Made by a program: the position numbers and the translations under genes. From contig MWYZ01000048.1 of assembly GCA_002050365.1 (NCBI GenBank), positions 1 to 64,000 on the forward strand: DNA of 64,000 bases, given 5' to 3'. The stretch comes from Acidobacteria bacterium 28-1. Lineage in GTDB: Bacteria; Acidobacteriota; Blastocatellia; Pyrinomonadales; Pyrinomonadaceae. Below are positions 49,701-58,661 of the stretch, piece by piece; position 1 is the stretch's first letter, and every line of letters begins with the position of its first letter. A model generated the notes under the pieces. The model made no database searches. It was not told the DNA's origin and was given only the letters and a program-made list of their open reading frames with translations.

Positions 49701-50705
49701 GGCGAAGACGTTTTGATCATCGGCGGAACGCCGGGAATGCTTTACAATTTAATTAAACGCGGGGCGAATCGCGGCAAAAAAGACATCAATTGGGCGGCGC
49801 AGTATTTCGATCTGGTCGTCGTTGACGAAGCCTCGCAGATGGGTTTAGCCGAAGCCTTAACCGCCGCCGCTTTTCTGAAATCCGACGGGCAATTCGTCGC
49901 TATCGGAGACCACCGCCAAATGCCGCCAATCTTAGTGCACGCTTGGGACAGAGAAAGCCGCCGCGATTTGGAACGAATCAAACCACATCTTTCCATCTTT
50001 GAATTTCTCCAAAAATCCGGCTTTCGCTCCGCCGCATTAGATGAATCTTTCCGCATTCCGGCAGAAGTCGCCGAGTTTCTGGACGAACACATTTACCGGC
50101 AGGACGGCGTTAAATTTCACTCGAAAAACCGGCAGCGAATCGCCGCAATAGAAGAATTTGACGAGGAATGGCTTGCCGCGGTCTTCGCGCCCGAACATCC
50201 GCTCGTCCTTCTCGAACACGGCGAAAATCAATCGGCTCACGCCAACGAATTTGAAGCTGATTTGATCGAACAAATCATTTATCTTGCCAAAGCAAAGTTA
50301 AACCTTCACGAAACAGAAGGAATCGGCATCGTCGTCCCTCACCGCGCGCAAAAAGCTCTTTTGCAAACGCGACTTCCGCATCTGGCAAATTCGATTGATA
50401 CGGTCGAAAGATTTCAAGGCGGCGAGCGTGATTTGATTATTGTTTCCGCCACCGTTTCAAGCCGCGATTTCGCCCACGCCGAAATGGAATTCCTGCTCGA
50501 CCCGCGCCGCCTGACGGTCGCCATCTCGCGCCCGAAACAAAAGATAATCGTCGTCGCTTCGCAAACCGTTTTCAATCTGATTCCAAGCAATCTGGACGAC
50601 TATGAACGCGGCGCGCTCTGGAAACATCTGCATCGAGACTGCCGCCAAAAAACATTATGGCAAGGTAAGATTGGAAATCAGACTATTAATATCTTTGCTC
50701 GATAA
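46773..50705 (+). CDS. TM0106-like RecB-nuclease/SF1 helicase fusion (Dna2-like)
   Basis: CVIDIKSSRRETTGYRLQVAFYARLL nuclease motif, CDGCRFNAAC cysteine cluster, LQGPPGTGKSHTLG Walker A, VVVDEASQMGLAEAL, C-terminal VERFQGGERDLIIVSAT. Confidence 0.88.
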   Translation: MTLPTERNLTADRLAQYVKRNRCERFLRFSLFKSEADSFARRYGVRLETLSPLLAESGQSYEREVVRELAANGATVQDLFNKPSADFLDTIASQTTGKVFYYQAKLAGSIGLIECEGIADLILIEKLSSDSFNVCVIDIKSSRRETTGYRLQVAFYARLLEEMLARRNWRINDLKGAIHLKGKTLSTDAIDTFELGLYADEIERLVAVENSDVARVVKSAFADTAYHLNYNCDGCRFNAACFVQAAETEDLSLIPQLTATEKLVLKTEGYDKLSKVSALFEYGQKEMISADASSGDGERLNKNWALSGKMPIIAQRARAALHRFDKTTDFRSFIVGSDFGTLPDTNRYPELVRVFIDTQHDYLNDRLYMFSAVVAGAALSREICEIAAAPPDDESEQQLLISGVQKVLQAIGETADSTHAPVHFYLFDRRSQESLKAALTRHFAALCAIPAFYDLLTASPTLSQPMISFLADDVQARRNLKNLGQNLYQVAGEMKFDWTGGERNIKERFRAKIFDNFRKYSRSEVGEFAPAESGKDNIRDVWIEASARFGTEIPLEYAYAAWGELESPENVSDAGRMQLEGFLGTTLEEMRELAVLRCRALQHIEESFGYKNREIEKQELNLTRLHEVEIEPEAVPLSRAIEDFLFLEHHARRQEAYLFFALPPDVRAASGRCAVIRNEELREENKQLFAEFSFSDVNGNEPSAAEQKMVRFRVGDWVVLNELRNENGKFPSAKSIVTGRLAIVEEVGAEKIVLNLNSMCNASAFRFAHRLFKPVAGKLYTIDKMLDDFNSDKFLAACRQAELTNPLYRWLTDAEEGKAPRLIRPSRKRAAQAVAALANSSQQPHNLTDAQKEIIGNLLEEKAFVLQGPPGTGKSHTLGFAVLARILALKVQGKPFRVAVSAKTHHAVKIALGSIAKRAKLLVENISGEPILAPLANLKVYKLCHEMSEDIPDGVTAISPDGDEDLKAAAQWDKLEGEDVLIIGGTPGMLYNLIKRGANRGKKDINWAAQYFDLVVVDEASQMGLAEALTAAAFLKSDGQFVAIGDHRQMPPILVHAWDRESRRDLERIKPHLSIFEFLQKSGFRSAALDESFRIPAEVAEFLDEHIYRQDGVKFHSKNRQRIAAIEEFDEEWLAAVFAPEHPLVLLEHGENQSAHANEFEADLIEQIIYLAKAKLNLHETEGIGIVVPHRAQKALLQTRLPHLANSIDTVERFQGGERDLIIVSATVSSRDFAHAEMEFLLDPRRLTVAISRPKQKIIVVASQTVFNLIPSNLDDYERGALWKHLHRDCRQKTLWQGKIGNQTINIFAR

Positions 50706-50708
50706 TGA

Positions 50709-50795
50709 CTGAGATGACGTGGCGCAAAACACACGCAAGTTGGATAACCATTCAACGTCGCTGTTTTGCGCTCACGTCCATTGACTTGTTAGATG
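50709..50795 (-). repeat. solitary attC site of GIY-YIG cassette
   Basis: - strand GCATCTAACAAGTCAATGGACGTGAGCGCAAAACAGCGAC...GTGTTTTGCGCCACGTCATCTCA; near-identical core and arms to attC-C/G of the integron. Confidence 0.85.
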
Positions 50796-51733
50796 CGGGT
50801 TAGCCTATCAGCTAAATCCATACAGTGATAGCGGCTGTAAGCGCAAGCTCCTTTCTTCATTAAGCGCAAGTTGAACAACCGCATAGCCGGTATAATTTCT
50901 CTTTGCTGCATAAATGTTTTTGCTGAATCTGCTCCTTGAACTATAAGATTAATTTGGTCTTGACCACCCGGTTCATAGAAATTCTCCGTTGTTTCCAACA
51001 AAGGAAACTTTTCGTGGAGCAGCGACAGGGACTCACCAAACGCTTCCTCAAGGGGTGACAACGCAAGGTGGAATGAAAATTCAAGCTCACCTTCGTAGTC
51101 AAGTGCGGTAAAGACTTCCTGCCAATATATGTTTATGCGTGAGTAAATAGTTACCTTCGGTTGTGAGTAGCCTGGTAAGCATGAACAACCCCAAAAGGAC
51201 AGTTCGCTTCGCAAAGGAGTTGGTATGCCCGCGTGAACGTATTTACGCAAAACATTCATAATCTCATTAGAATAAGGCAAAGCAGCAAAACGCTGGAACT
51301 TTCTGCTATACTTTCGCCGCAACTCCGGGTCAACAACTCTGCTACCGCTAAGGTCAACATAACTTGTGTCCTTCAGCCATCGCTCTTGCTCCTCCGCAGA
51401 CATAATAAGGTCGAAATCAGATTCGCCTCTCGGAATGCTTGTGAACGTGATATTTCGTAAGCGATAGCCTTCATGTTCGAGCATCCATATTAGGGCGCGT
51501 TCTTCCTCATTCAAGTTCTTTTTAGCTACACGCTTAAATCTTATCTTCTCAATGTCGCAGTGAACCTTACGATGCTGAACATAGCGACGAGTTACATCCA
51601 ATGCCTGACCCGCATAAATCTCGCCATCAGAGAATTGAAGAATGTAGAGACCACAACGCTTACCTGACGGAAACAAGTCTGCAATCGAGTCGCGCCCTTG
51701 AACGTGATGTGGTTGGGAAAATCCATCCATCAT
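50789..51733 (-). CDS. GIY-YIG nuclease-domain protein, lone integron cassette gene
   Basis: CGLYILQFSDGEIYAGQALDVTRRYVQHRKVH; stop codon TAA lies inside the attC core ATCTAAC. Confidence 0.85.
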   Translation of the reverse strand: MMDGFSQPHHVQGRDSIADLFPSGKRCGLYILQFSDGEIYAGQALDVTRRYVQHRKVHCDIEKIRFKRVAKKNLNEEERALIWMLEHEGYRLRNITFTSIPRGESDFDLIMSAEEQERWLKDTSYVDLSGSRVVDPELRRKYSRKFQRFAALPYSNEIMNVLRKYVHAGIPTPLRSELSFWGCSCLPGYSQPKVTIYSRINIYWQEVFTALDYEGELEFSFHLALSPLEEAFGESLSLLHEKFPLLETTENFYEPGGQDQINLIVQGADSAKTFMQQREIIPAMRLFNLRLMKKGACAYSRYHCMDLADRLTRI

Positions 51734-51833
51734 TTAAACTTAACTCTTACGTTTGGAAAAAGAAGCATCTAACTTTTAATTGGAGCTAACGAATCTAACA
51801 GCCCCTCGAATTTGTGCCGCACAGAATTTTGAT

Positions 51834-53324
51834 TTACTGCGCTGCCGATAATTCCTGCAAAATAGACTTGAAATTTAACAAACCGGCTTCCAAATTTTCA
51901 ATAATATCTTCTGCCAAAACGTCTGGATTAGGCAGATTATCTAAGTCCGCCAGCGATTTATCTTTGATCCACGTTATATCAAGGCTCGTTTTGTCGCGGC
52001 TAATGATTTTGTCATAACTGAATTTGCGCCATTGCCCGTCGGGGTTTGTTTCAGGATGATAAGTTTCCGAGCGTTTGTGCCGATTTGCCGTATTGTAGCA
52101 ATCAATAAAATCTCGCAGGTCGCTCAATTTCAGGGGATTTTTCTTGAGCGTGTGGTGAACGTTGGTGCGGTAATCGTAATACCAAATTTCTTTTGTCCAC
52201 GGCTCGCTTGAAGCTGGTTTGGCGTCAAAGAAAATGACGTTTGCCTTAACGCCGTGAGCGTAGAAAATTCCGGTCGGCAATCTTAAAATCGTGTGCAGGT
52301 CGGTGTTTTCGAGCAGTTTTTTGCGGACGGTTTCGCCCGCGCCGCCTTCAAATAGAACGTTGTCCGGCACGACAACCGCCGCTTGTCCGGTGGTTTTGAG
52401 CATCGTCTTGATGTGCTGGACGAAATTTAATTGTTTATTGCTCGTCGTCGCCCAGAAGTCCTGCCGGTTGTAGGTTAAATCTTCCTTTTCCTGTTCGCCG
52501 GATTCGTTGGTAAATGTCTGACTGCTTTTTTTGCCGAACGGCGGATTTGCCAGCACATAATCGAAACGCTGTCCGGCGTCGGAAATCAGCGCGTCGGCGG
52601 GCGAGATAAAACTTTCGCTGCCGATGTCGCCGATGTTGTGCAGAAACAAATTCATTAAGGCGAGCCGACGGGTCGAAGCGACAATCTCGTTGCCGAAAAA
52701 GGTTTTGAATTTGAGAAATTCTTTTTGTTCTTTGTCGAGCGAATAATTATCAACCAGAAAATCATACGCGCCGAGGAAAAATCCGCCGGTTCCGCACGCC
52801 GGGTCAGCGATGGTTTTCGACGGTTCGGGGCGAACGCATTCGACCATTGCGCGAATCAATGCGCGCGGCGTGAAATATTGTCCCGCGCCGCTTTTCGTGT
52901 CTTCGGCGTTTTTCTCTAAAAGTCCTTCGTAAATCTCGCCTTTCACGTCCGCGCCCATCACGCTCCACTGTTCTTTGTTGATCATATCAATCAACTTGTA
53001 GAGCTTTGCCGGGTCTTGAATCTTGTTTTGGCTTTTGGTGAAAATCTGTCCTAAGATTCCTTTCTGCTGTCCGAGTTCGCGCAAAAGGTGCGTGTAATGC
53101 GTTTCGAGTTCTGCGCCGCGTTTTGTCGTCAGGCTTTCCCAGTTGTATTCCGCCGGAATCTGTAAATCACGGTTATACGGCGGCTTTGAATATTCGTCCG
53201 CCATTTTCAAAAACAGCAGATAGGTAAGCTGTTCAAGATAATCGCCGTAAGAAACGCCGTCGTCGCGCAGAGTGTTGCAGAACGACCAGACTTTTGAAAC
53301 GATGCTGTTTGTATTTGCGTCCAT
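51834..53324 (-). CDS. hsdM: type I restriction-modification DNA methyltransferase (M subunit)
   Basis: GQYFTPRALIRAMVECVRP, ADPACGTGGFFLGAY, VLANPPFGKKS. Confidence 0.96.
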   Translation of the reverse strand: MDANTNSIVSKVWSFCNTLRDDGVSYGDYLEQLTYLLFLKMADEYSKPPYNRDLQIPAEYNWESLTTKRGAELETHYTHLLRELGQQKGILGQIFTKSQNKIQDPAKLYKLIDMINKEQWSVMGADVKGEIYEGLLEKNAEDTKSGAGQYFTPRALIRAMVECVRPEPSKTIADPACGTGGFFLGAYDFLVDNYSLDKEQKEFLKFKTFFGNEIVASTRRLALMNLFLHNIGDIGSESFISPADALISDAGQRFDYVLANPPFGKKSSQTFTNESGEQEKEDLTYNRQDFWATTSNKQLNFVQHIKTMLKTTGQAAVVVPDNVLFEGGAGETVRKKLLENTDLHTILRLPTGIFYAHGVKANVIFFDAKPASSEPWTKEIWYYDYRTNVHHTLKKNPLKLSDLRDFIDCYNTANRHKRSETYHPETNPDGQWRKFSYDKIISRDKTSLDITWIKDKSLADLDNLPNPDVLAEDIIENLEAGLLNFKSILQELSAAQ

Positions 53325-53336
53325 TTGTTTTGTGAA

Positions 53337-54095
53337 TTATAAAATTTTGTTTAAGACATATTCTTCAAACCATGCAGGCACGTCCTCTTGTTCAATTACG
53401 ATGTCTTCGCCATCTGTTATTTCTGCAATCCAGATTGATTCTTCTCCTGAATTATCAAAAATATATGCGCGATTGGTCAGTTTGACGGCATCCAAAAGCA
53501 AGTCTAAGGAACGATAATAGCGAGATTCGATTTTATCTTTCGGGACATCATGCCCGCCTGTTTTTACCCGCTCTTCAACACGCGAAATATTAATCAGCGG
53601 GTCGTCTGTCGCTACATAATACAGATAATTTCGGTAACCTTTTTGACGCGATTTCCTCAAAAATTCCAATTTGTCCGGCGAAGACATTACGGTTTCAAAG
53701 GAAAAAGATTTTCCGTCTTGCATAAGTTTTTGCCGGATAAAATCAGCCGCGACAGATGCAAAATACGAATTTATCCCTGTCTCGGAAAAATCCAGCTTAT
53801 TATCGTGAAAATTTAATTTTTCAGCATCTTCGGCAAGATTGGCTTTTATTAAAAAAGTTGAAGTTTGAAAAAACCGGAGTGTTTCTTTTTCCTCAGGCTC
53901 GATGTCAAAGTTGTGAAAATCTAAAAAGCCCGTTCGTTTTATTTCAGCTTCTATTTCATCCGGGTTAATAAAAACGCCCAGCCAGTCCTGATTCATATCG
54001 GCGATTTGAGCCTTAATTGTGCTTTTCCCGGAGCCGTTTGGTCCGGCAAACATTCTGAGGCGTGGAGGAGCGGGCAGATCAGCGGGCAAATTCAT
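53337..54095 (-). CDS. zeta-toxin-like P-loop ATPase/kinase
   Basis: PRLRMFAGPNGSGKSTIKAQI, FINPDEIEAEI, FSFETVMSSPDKLEFLRKSRQKGY. Confidence 0.85.
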   Translation of the reverse strand: MNLPADLPAPPRLRMFAGPNGSGKSTIKAQIADMNQDWLGVFINPDEIEAEIKRTGFLDFHNFDIEPEEKETLRFFQTSTFLIKANLAEDAEKLNFHDNKLDFSETGINSYFASVAADFIRQKLMQDGKSFSFETVMSSPDKLEFLRKSRQKGYRNYLYYVATDDPLINISRVEERVKTGGHDVPKDKIESRYYRSLDLLLDAVKLTNRAYIFDNSGEESIWIAEITDGEDIVIEQEDVPAWFEEYVLNKIL

Positions 54096-54316
54096 TTAAT
54101 TTTGATTATCGTGCCTTTTTGCATTTTGACGCGCGGCGGAAGTTTCTTAACGGTGCTGCTCGTGCCGTCAGATTCGACACGGCGGATTTCTCCGTTTTGC
54201 GAAATTAAAACGCTTCCCGAAATTAATGCTTTGCGGTGAGCCGCGCGAGTTCCGAATTTTGCCAGTTGGGGAATTTGTTGTTCTGTTTCCTGAACGGTTA
54301 ATTTGCTGTTTGCCAT
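54092..54316 (-). CDS. small protein overlapping the zeta-like gene (candidate antitoxin)
   Basis: 74 aa; 4-bp overlap with 53337..54095; MANSKLTVQETEQQIPQLAKFGTRAAHRKALISG. Confidence 0.6.
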   Translation of the reverse strand: MANSKLTVQETEQQIPQLAKFGTRAAHRKALISGSVLISQNGEIRRVESDGTSSTVKKLPPRVKMQKGTIIKIK

Positions 54317-54339
54317 AACATCTTTAATTATACATTTCT

Positions 54340-55566
54340 TTATTGCGAATTTACCAATTTTCCTTCAAACGCCTGTTTCAAAATGCTCTGGCGCAGCGAT
54401 TCGGATTGCGCGAGCGATTGATTGATTGTTTCTTCCAATTTTTCGCAGACGCTCAGACGGCTTTCGATTTCTTCAACGATGCGTTGTTGTTCTTCAGGTG
54501 TTGGCGGAATTGGAACTTCAAATCCTCGCATTGCTTTTAACCCAACATTTTTAATTGTACTTCCTGTCGCCTCTTTATTTGCGTAGCTTTTAAAGCGGTT
54601 CGTAGTTAAGCAATACCTAATAAACCGTTTATCTATTTCGTTTAAGACATTGAAGTAACAAGCACTTTTACCTAGAATGACTTTCTCATTGTTATAGAAT
54701 GCAGTATTGCCAAGCGTCCCGTTTATCGAAACAAAAACTGTTTTATCTGTTAAATTCTTTTTGTGTTTTTCAAATTCAACTTTAGAAACTCTTTTGGTAT
54801 TTTCTTTAATCTCAATTTTTCCGTCTGTTAAATTATTTCCATTTATAAAAAAATAGTCTCCATCGGTTGAATATTTTGGTGTGCCGTGTAATCCGTCACC
54901 TAATATAGAAGATATTTCCTTTATTGTTTTCCACTTCCAACCGTCCGGCAATTCGCCTTCGCTGACGTTTTCGTTGGTCAGTTTGCCTTCAAACGCCCAT
55001 TTCAAGACGGCTTGGCGGTAGGTTTTTAATTGACGGGCGGCGGTTTTGAGGCTTTCGCGTCCCGCGTCTAATTCCGAAAAGAGTTCTTCGATTTTGGCGA
55101 CAATCCGTTCTTGTTCGGCAAGCGGCGGGAGATAAATCGGATAATCGCTGATTTCTTCATAAGAAATTCTCGGTCTATCGCCAGAAGTTTTTGCATTTAC
55201 GAATCTAACAAAATCTCGTGAATGCAAAATATACTGCAACAAATCTGGGGTGAAAATTGGCAAACATTCAAGAATTATAAATTCACCAGAGCAAACTCCA
55301 TCAAATTCGGCTTTATAGACTTTATTTAAATATGGGCGCATTCTGCCGTATAAAACTTGACCTGACTTAAAACGATTGCCAGCACTTTTAAAATCCTTGA
55401 AGTCATATAAAAATGCGGGCTTCAATCCATTTGGCTCAATACAATCCATTCCGATAAACTTCGCGTCAGGTGCATCTGATGGCAATGCTTTAAGAGTTTT
55501 CTTAGTTACAACTTCGCTTAACTTTGAGACTTCCCAATTTTTCGGTAATTCGTTTTTGTTTATCAT
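54340..55566 (-). CDS. hsdS: type I restriction-modification specificity subunit
   Basis: Two TRD halves; IYLPPLAEQERIVAKIEELFSELD and VPIPPTPEEQQRIVEEIESRLSVCEKLE. Confidence 0.94.
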   Translation of the reverse strand: MINKNELPKNWEVSKLSEVVTKKTLKALPSDAPDAKFIGMDCIEPNGLKPAFLYDFKDFKSAGNRFKSGQVLYGRMRPYLNKVYKAEFDGVCSGEFIILECLPIFTPDLLQYILHSRDFVRFVNAKTSGDRPRISYEEISDYPIYLPPLAEQERIVAKIEELFSELDAGRESLKTAARQLKTYRQAVLKWAFEGKLTNENVSEGELPDGWKWKTIKEISSILGDGLHGTPKYSTDGDYFFINGNNLTDGKIEIKENTKRVSKVEFEKHKKNLTDKTVFVSINGTLGNTAFYNNEKVILGKSACYFNVLNEIDKRFIRYCLTTNRFKSYANKEATGSTIKNVGLKAMRGFEVPIPPTPEEQQRIVEEIESRLSVCEKLEETINQSLAQSESLRQSILKQAFEGKLVNSQ

Positions 55567-55583
55567 TGTGTGCCGCTATCAGA

Positions 55584-55643
55584 GTCCGACAAACTTCAGT
55601 TTGTCGCTCGCTCATACGTTCGACAAACTGAAGTTTGTCGGAC
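55584..55643. repeat. nested palindrome between hsdS and hsdR
   Basis: GTCCGACAAACTTCAGTTTGTCG ... CGACAAACTGAAGTTTGTCGGAC. Confidence 0.85.
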
Positions 55644-55645
55644 AT

Positions 55646-58423
55646 CTATGCCGCGAGAGCTTCGTTTATTTCTTCGATAATCGGATTCATCTGCTCGCCG
55701 AAAAGCTGATACATTTTGCCCAAACCTCCGACGGGCGCGAACGGTTCGTATTCAAAATCCGACTCTTCGACGTGAAACGAAGTGGCGATGTGGTCTTTTA
55801 TCATTCGCAGCCACTGCATCTGTTCTTCGCTGAATTTCAGCGCGCCGGATTGTTTGCCGAAAACCCAGTTTTGAAAATTGCGGTCAATTGTTTTGCCGTA
55901 ATCAGTTAATTTTTCGTCAATGCCCGAAACTTTCCTGACCAGCGCGACGAGCGCGGTCAGTTCGGTTTTCGCCGCGCCGCCGCTTTCGCCGAGTTCTTCG
56001 TAAGCGCGCCAGACGTTGAGCGGCGCGATGCGCGGGCGTTCGGTCTTTAACAGGTCGCACAAATCTCGAATCATTTTATAAGTCAATTCGCGCCTGTGAT
56101 ATGGCTGACCGTAAAAAATCTGCAAAGCCGTAATCTCGTCGCGGTGTTCGGCAATCCACGCTGCAAAATCGCTGACTATCTCGTTTGCCTGCGCGTTTGT
56201 TTCCTCGCTCCAGCCCGCTTTTATGAGCCGGTCGGGATTGATAATGTCAATTATCTGGTCGAGACGGCGGCGCACGTTTTCGACGTATTCGTTAAATTCG
56301 CCGGTGAAAATCTCAGCCGCCTGTTCGATAATCTGTTCGTGTTTTTCTTTAACCAGGCGTTCGATTTCGTCGGCGGCGAGATTCGGATTTTCGCTTTTAA
56401 TTGTCGCTTCAATTTCTTCAAGCGTGTCTGGATCGTAAGCGTTGAGCAGAGCTTTCGCTATTTCGCTCGCGGTTTTGTCCTGCGCTTTGGCTTTGAACTG
56501 TTCGCGCTCGCGTTCGCTGATTTGCCGGTCGAGCCGGACAAGACGGCTGGCGATACTGGAAAACGTATCGGCATCGCGCACGCCGACGGCAACCGCGCCG
56601 AGAAGGTCTTTGAGCGCGACTCCGGGCGCGCGTTCGAGCGGTCGGCTGTCGGTCTTACAGCTTCGTGTTACGCCAACCGCGTCAACAATGACGAAATGAT
56701 CTTTGGTCAGTCGGGCGGTCGGCGTTACCTTTCGCAAATCATCGAGCGTGATGGTGCGCGTGCCGCGTCCTTTCATCTGCTCGAAATAATTGCGGCTTCG
56801 CACGTCGCGCATAAACAAAAGGCATTCGAGCGGGCGCACGTCCGTTCCCGTCGCAATCATATCAACCGTGACGGCGATGCGCGGATAATAATCGTTGCGA
56901 AACTGCGTCAAAATTGATTTCGGGTCTTCTACGGTTTTATAAGTAACCTTTTTGCAAAAACTGTTTCCCTCGGCAAACTCTTCGCGGACGATGTTTATAA
57001 TGTCGTCGGCGTGGCTGTCGGTCTTGGCAAAAATTAAAGTTTTCGGCACTTCAAATTCTTTTGTTTTTTCGTCAAAACGGTCGGGAAACATTTCCGGCAG
57101 TTTTTCCTTGAATGTGCGAATGACCATTCGCATCTGGTTCGGATTAACCACGGATTTATCAAGCTGCGCGTTTGTATAAGCCGTGTCTTCATCTAGCAGC
57201 TGCCAGCGTTTTTTACGCGACAATTTTTCGCGGAAATCAACGTATTCGCCTTTCCAAACAATCGCGCCGTTTCGCGTGATGTCGGTTTCGATCTCGTAAT
57301 TCGTAAAGCCGACGTTCACGCCGTCAATCACGGCTTGCTCGTGCGTGTATTCGCTGACGACATTTTGATTGAAATAGCCAAACGTCCGATTGTCCGGCGT
57401 TGCCGTCAAACCGATCTGAAAAGCGTCGAAGTATTCCAGAACCTGTTTCCAGAGATTGTAAATCGAGCGATGACATTCATCAATCACGACGAAATCGAAA
57501 AACTCAATCGGCAATCTGTCGCTATATTCGACCGGCTGCGGGGTTTTCGCCTGCCAGAAAATCTCGTTCGGGTTCGTCTCCTCGCTCGACTCGTCCAATT
57601 CGCGCCCGCGCAAAACCGAATAAAGCCGCTGAATAGTGCTGATATAAACTTGATTGTCGGTCGGTATAAAACCCGACTTTAAGCGATGCACGCCGTAAAG
57701 CTCTGTAAATTTGCGGTTATCGTCGTTCGGCAGATAAGCCATAAATTCCTGCTCGGCTTGCTCGCCCAAATTTTTCGTATCAACGATAAACAAAATCCGT
57801 TTCGCGTTCGTGTATTTCAAAAGCCGGTAAACGAACGTAACCGCCGTGTAAGTTTTTCCCGAACCGGTCGCCATCTGCACGAGCGCGCGCGGGCGGTTTT
57901 CCCGAAATGATTTTTCGAGATTTGTGATTGCGTTAATCTGGCAATCACGAAGGCGTTCCGGCGGCAGTGCGGGCAGTTTCTGAAAACTGTTCCGCAGAGT
58001 GTCGGATTGCTTCAGCCACTCACGGAAAGTTTCCGGCTTGTGAAAGGAAAAGATGGGGCGCGAGCGCGGCTTTTCGTCGCGGTAATCGGTAAAACGCGTC
58101 AAATCTCCGGTGCTTTCATAGACGAATGGCAGCGCATCGTTATTAAGATATTTCAGTTTCGCGTTGGCATATTCGGTGGATTGATCTTCGACCTGCGTCA
58201 ATTGAAAGCCTTTGTCTTCCGCTTTCGCTTCGATAATTCCGCACGGCTTTTTATCAACAAACAAAACATAATCCGCCGGTCCGACATCGGTTTGATACTC
58301 ACGAACGGCAACGCCGAGACGTTCGCCGAGATTGATTTTCTTTTTATCCTGAACCGCCCAGCCGCAAGCCCTGAGCTGCTTGTCTATATTATCTCGCGCA
58401 AATTGTTCGGGATTCTGATTCAT
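55646..58423 (-). CDS. hsdR: type I restriction endonuclease subunit R
   Basis: QMATGSGKTYTAVTFVYRLL, VVIDECHRSIYNLW, LTATPDNRTFGYF; N-terminal nuclease region (GIIEAKAED). Confidence 0.96.
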   Translation of the reverse strand: MNQNPEQFARDNIDKQLRACGWAVQDKKKINLGERLGVAVREYQTDVGPADYVLFVDKKPCGIIEAKAEDKGFQLTQVEDQSTEYANAKLKYLNNDALPFVYESTGDLTRFTDYRDEKPRSRPIFSFHKPETFREWLKQSDTLRNSFQKLPALPPERLRDCQINAITNLEKSFRENRPRALVQMATGSGKTYTAVTFVYRLLKYTNAKRILFIVDTKNLGEQAEQEFMAYLPNDDNRKFTELYGVHRLKSGFIPTDNQVYISTIQRLYSVLRGRELDESSEETNPNEIFWQAKTPQPVEYSDRLPIEFFDFVVIDECHRSIYNLWKQVLEYFDAFQIGLTATPDNRTFGYFNQNVVSEYTHEQAVIDGVNVGFTNYEIETDITRNGAIVWKGEYVDFREKLSRKKRWQLLDEDTAYTNAQLDKSVVNPNQMRMVIRTFKEKLPEMFPDRFDEKTKEFEVPKTLIFAKTDSHADDIINIVREEFAEGNSFCKKVTYKTVEDPKSILTQFRNDYYPRIAVTVDMIATGTDVRPLECLLFMRDVRSRNYFEQMKGRGTRTITLDDLRKVTPTARLTKDHFVIVDAVGVTRSCKTDSRPLERAPGVALKDLLGAVAVGVRDADTFSSIASRLVRLDRQISEREREQFKAKAQDKTASEIAKALLNAYDPDTLEEIEATIKSENPNLAADEIERLVKEKHEQIIEQAAEIFTGEFNEYVENVRRRLDQIIDIINPDRLIKAGWSEETNAQANEIVSDFAAWIAEHRDEITALQIFYGQPYHRRELTYKMIRDLCDLLKTERPRIAPLNVWRAYEELGESGGAAKTELTALVALVRKVSGIDEKLTDYGKTIDRNFQNWVFGKQSGALKFSEEQMQWLRMIKDHIATSFHVEESDFEYEPFAPVGGLGKMYQLFGEQMNPIIEEINEALAA

Positions 58424-58661
58424 TCGTCACAAACGTCCGCTGCCGGAGCGAAGTTCTAAATCTGATTCATTTTTTGTTTTCGTTTGTAAAGGCGACATTC
58501 ATTTGCGTTTTTTGTTATAAACACGCTAATTCAAATGCTCGCTTTAATTTACCTTATATAAGAAATTTACTCAAAAACCTGTTTGCTAAGTAGTGTAAAA
58601 ATAATATGTAACAAGCTCTCGGTATTTGCAAATATCACCCTAGCGGGAATAACATTCTGCT

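Noticed and set aside
56096-56917. 273-aa + strand ORF
   Set aside because: Antisense to hsdR; shadow ORF
58586-58600. CTAAGTAGTG as a second MITE end
   Set aside because: Only about 10 bp match to the 19752 element and no partner inverted repeat nearby
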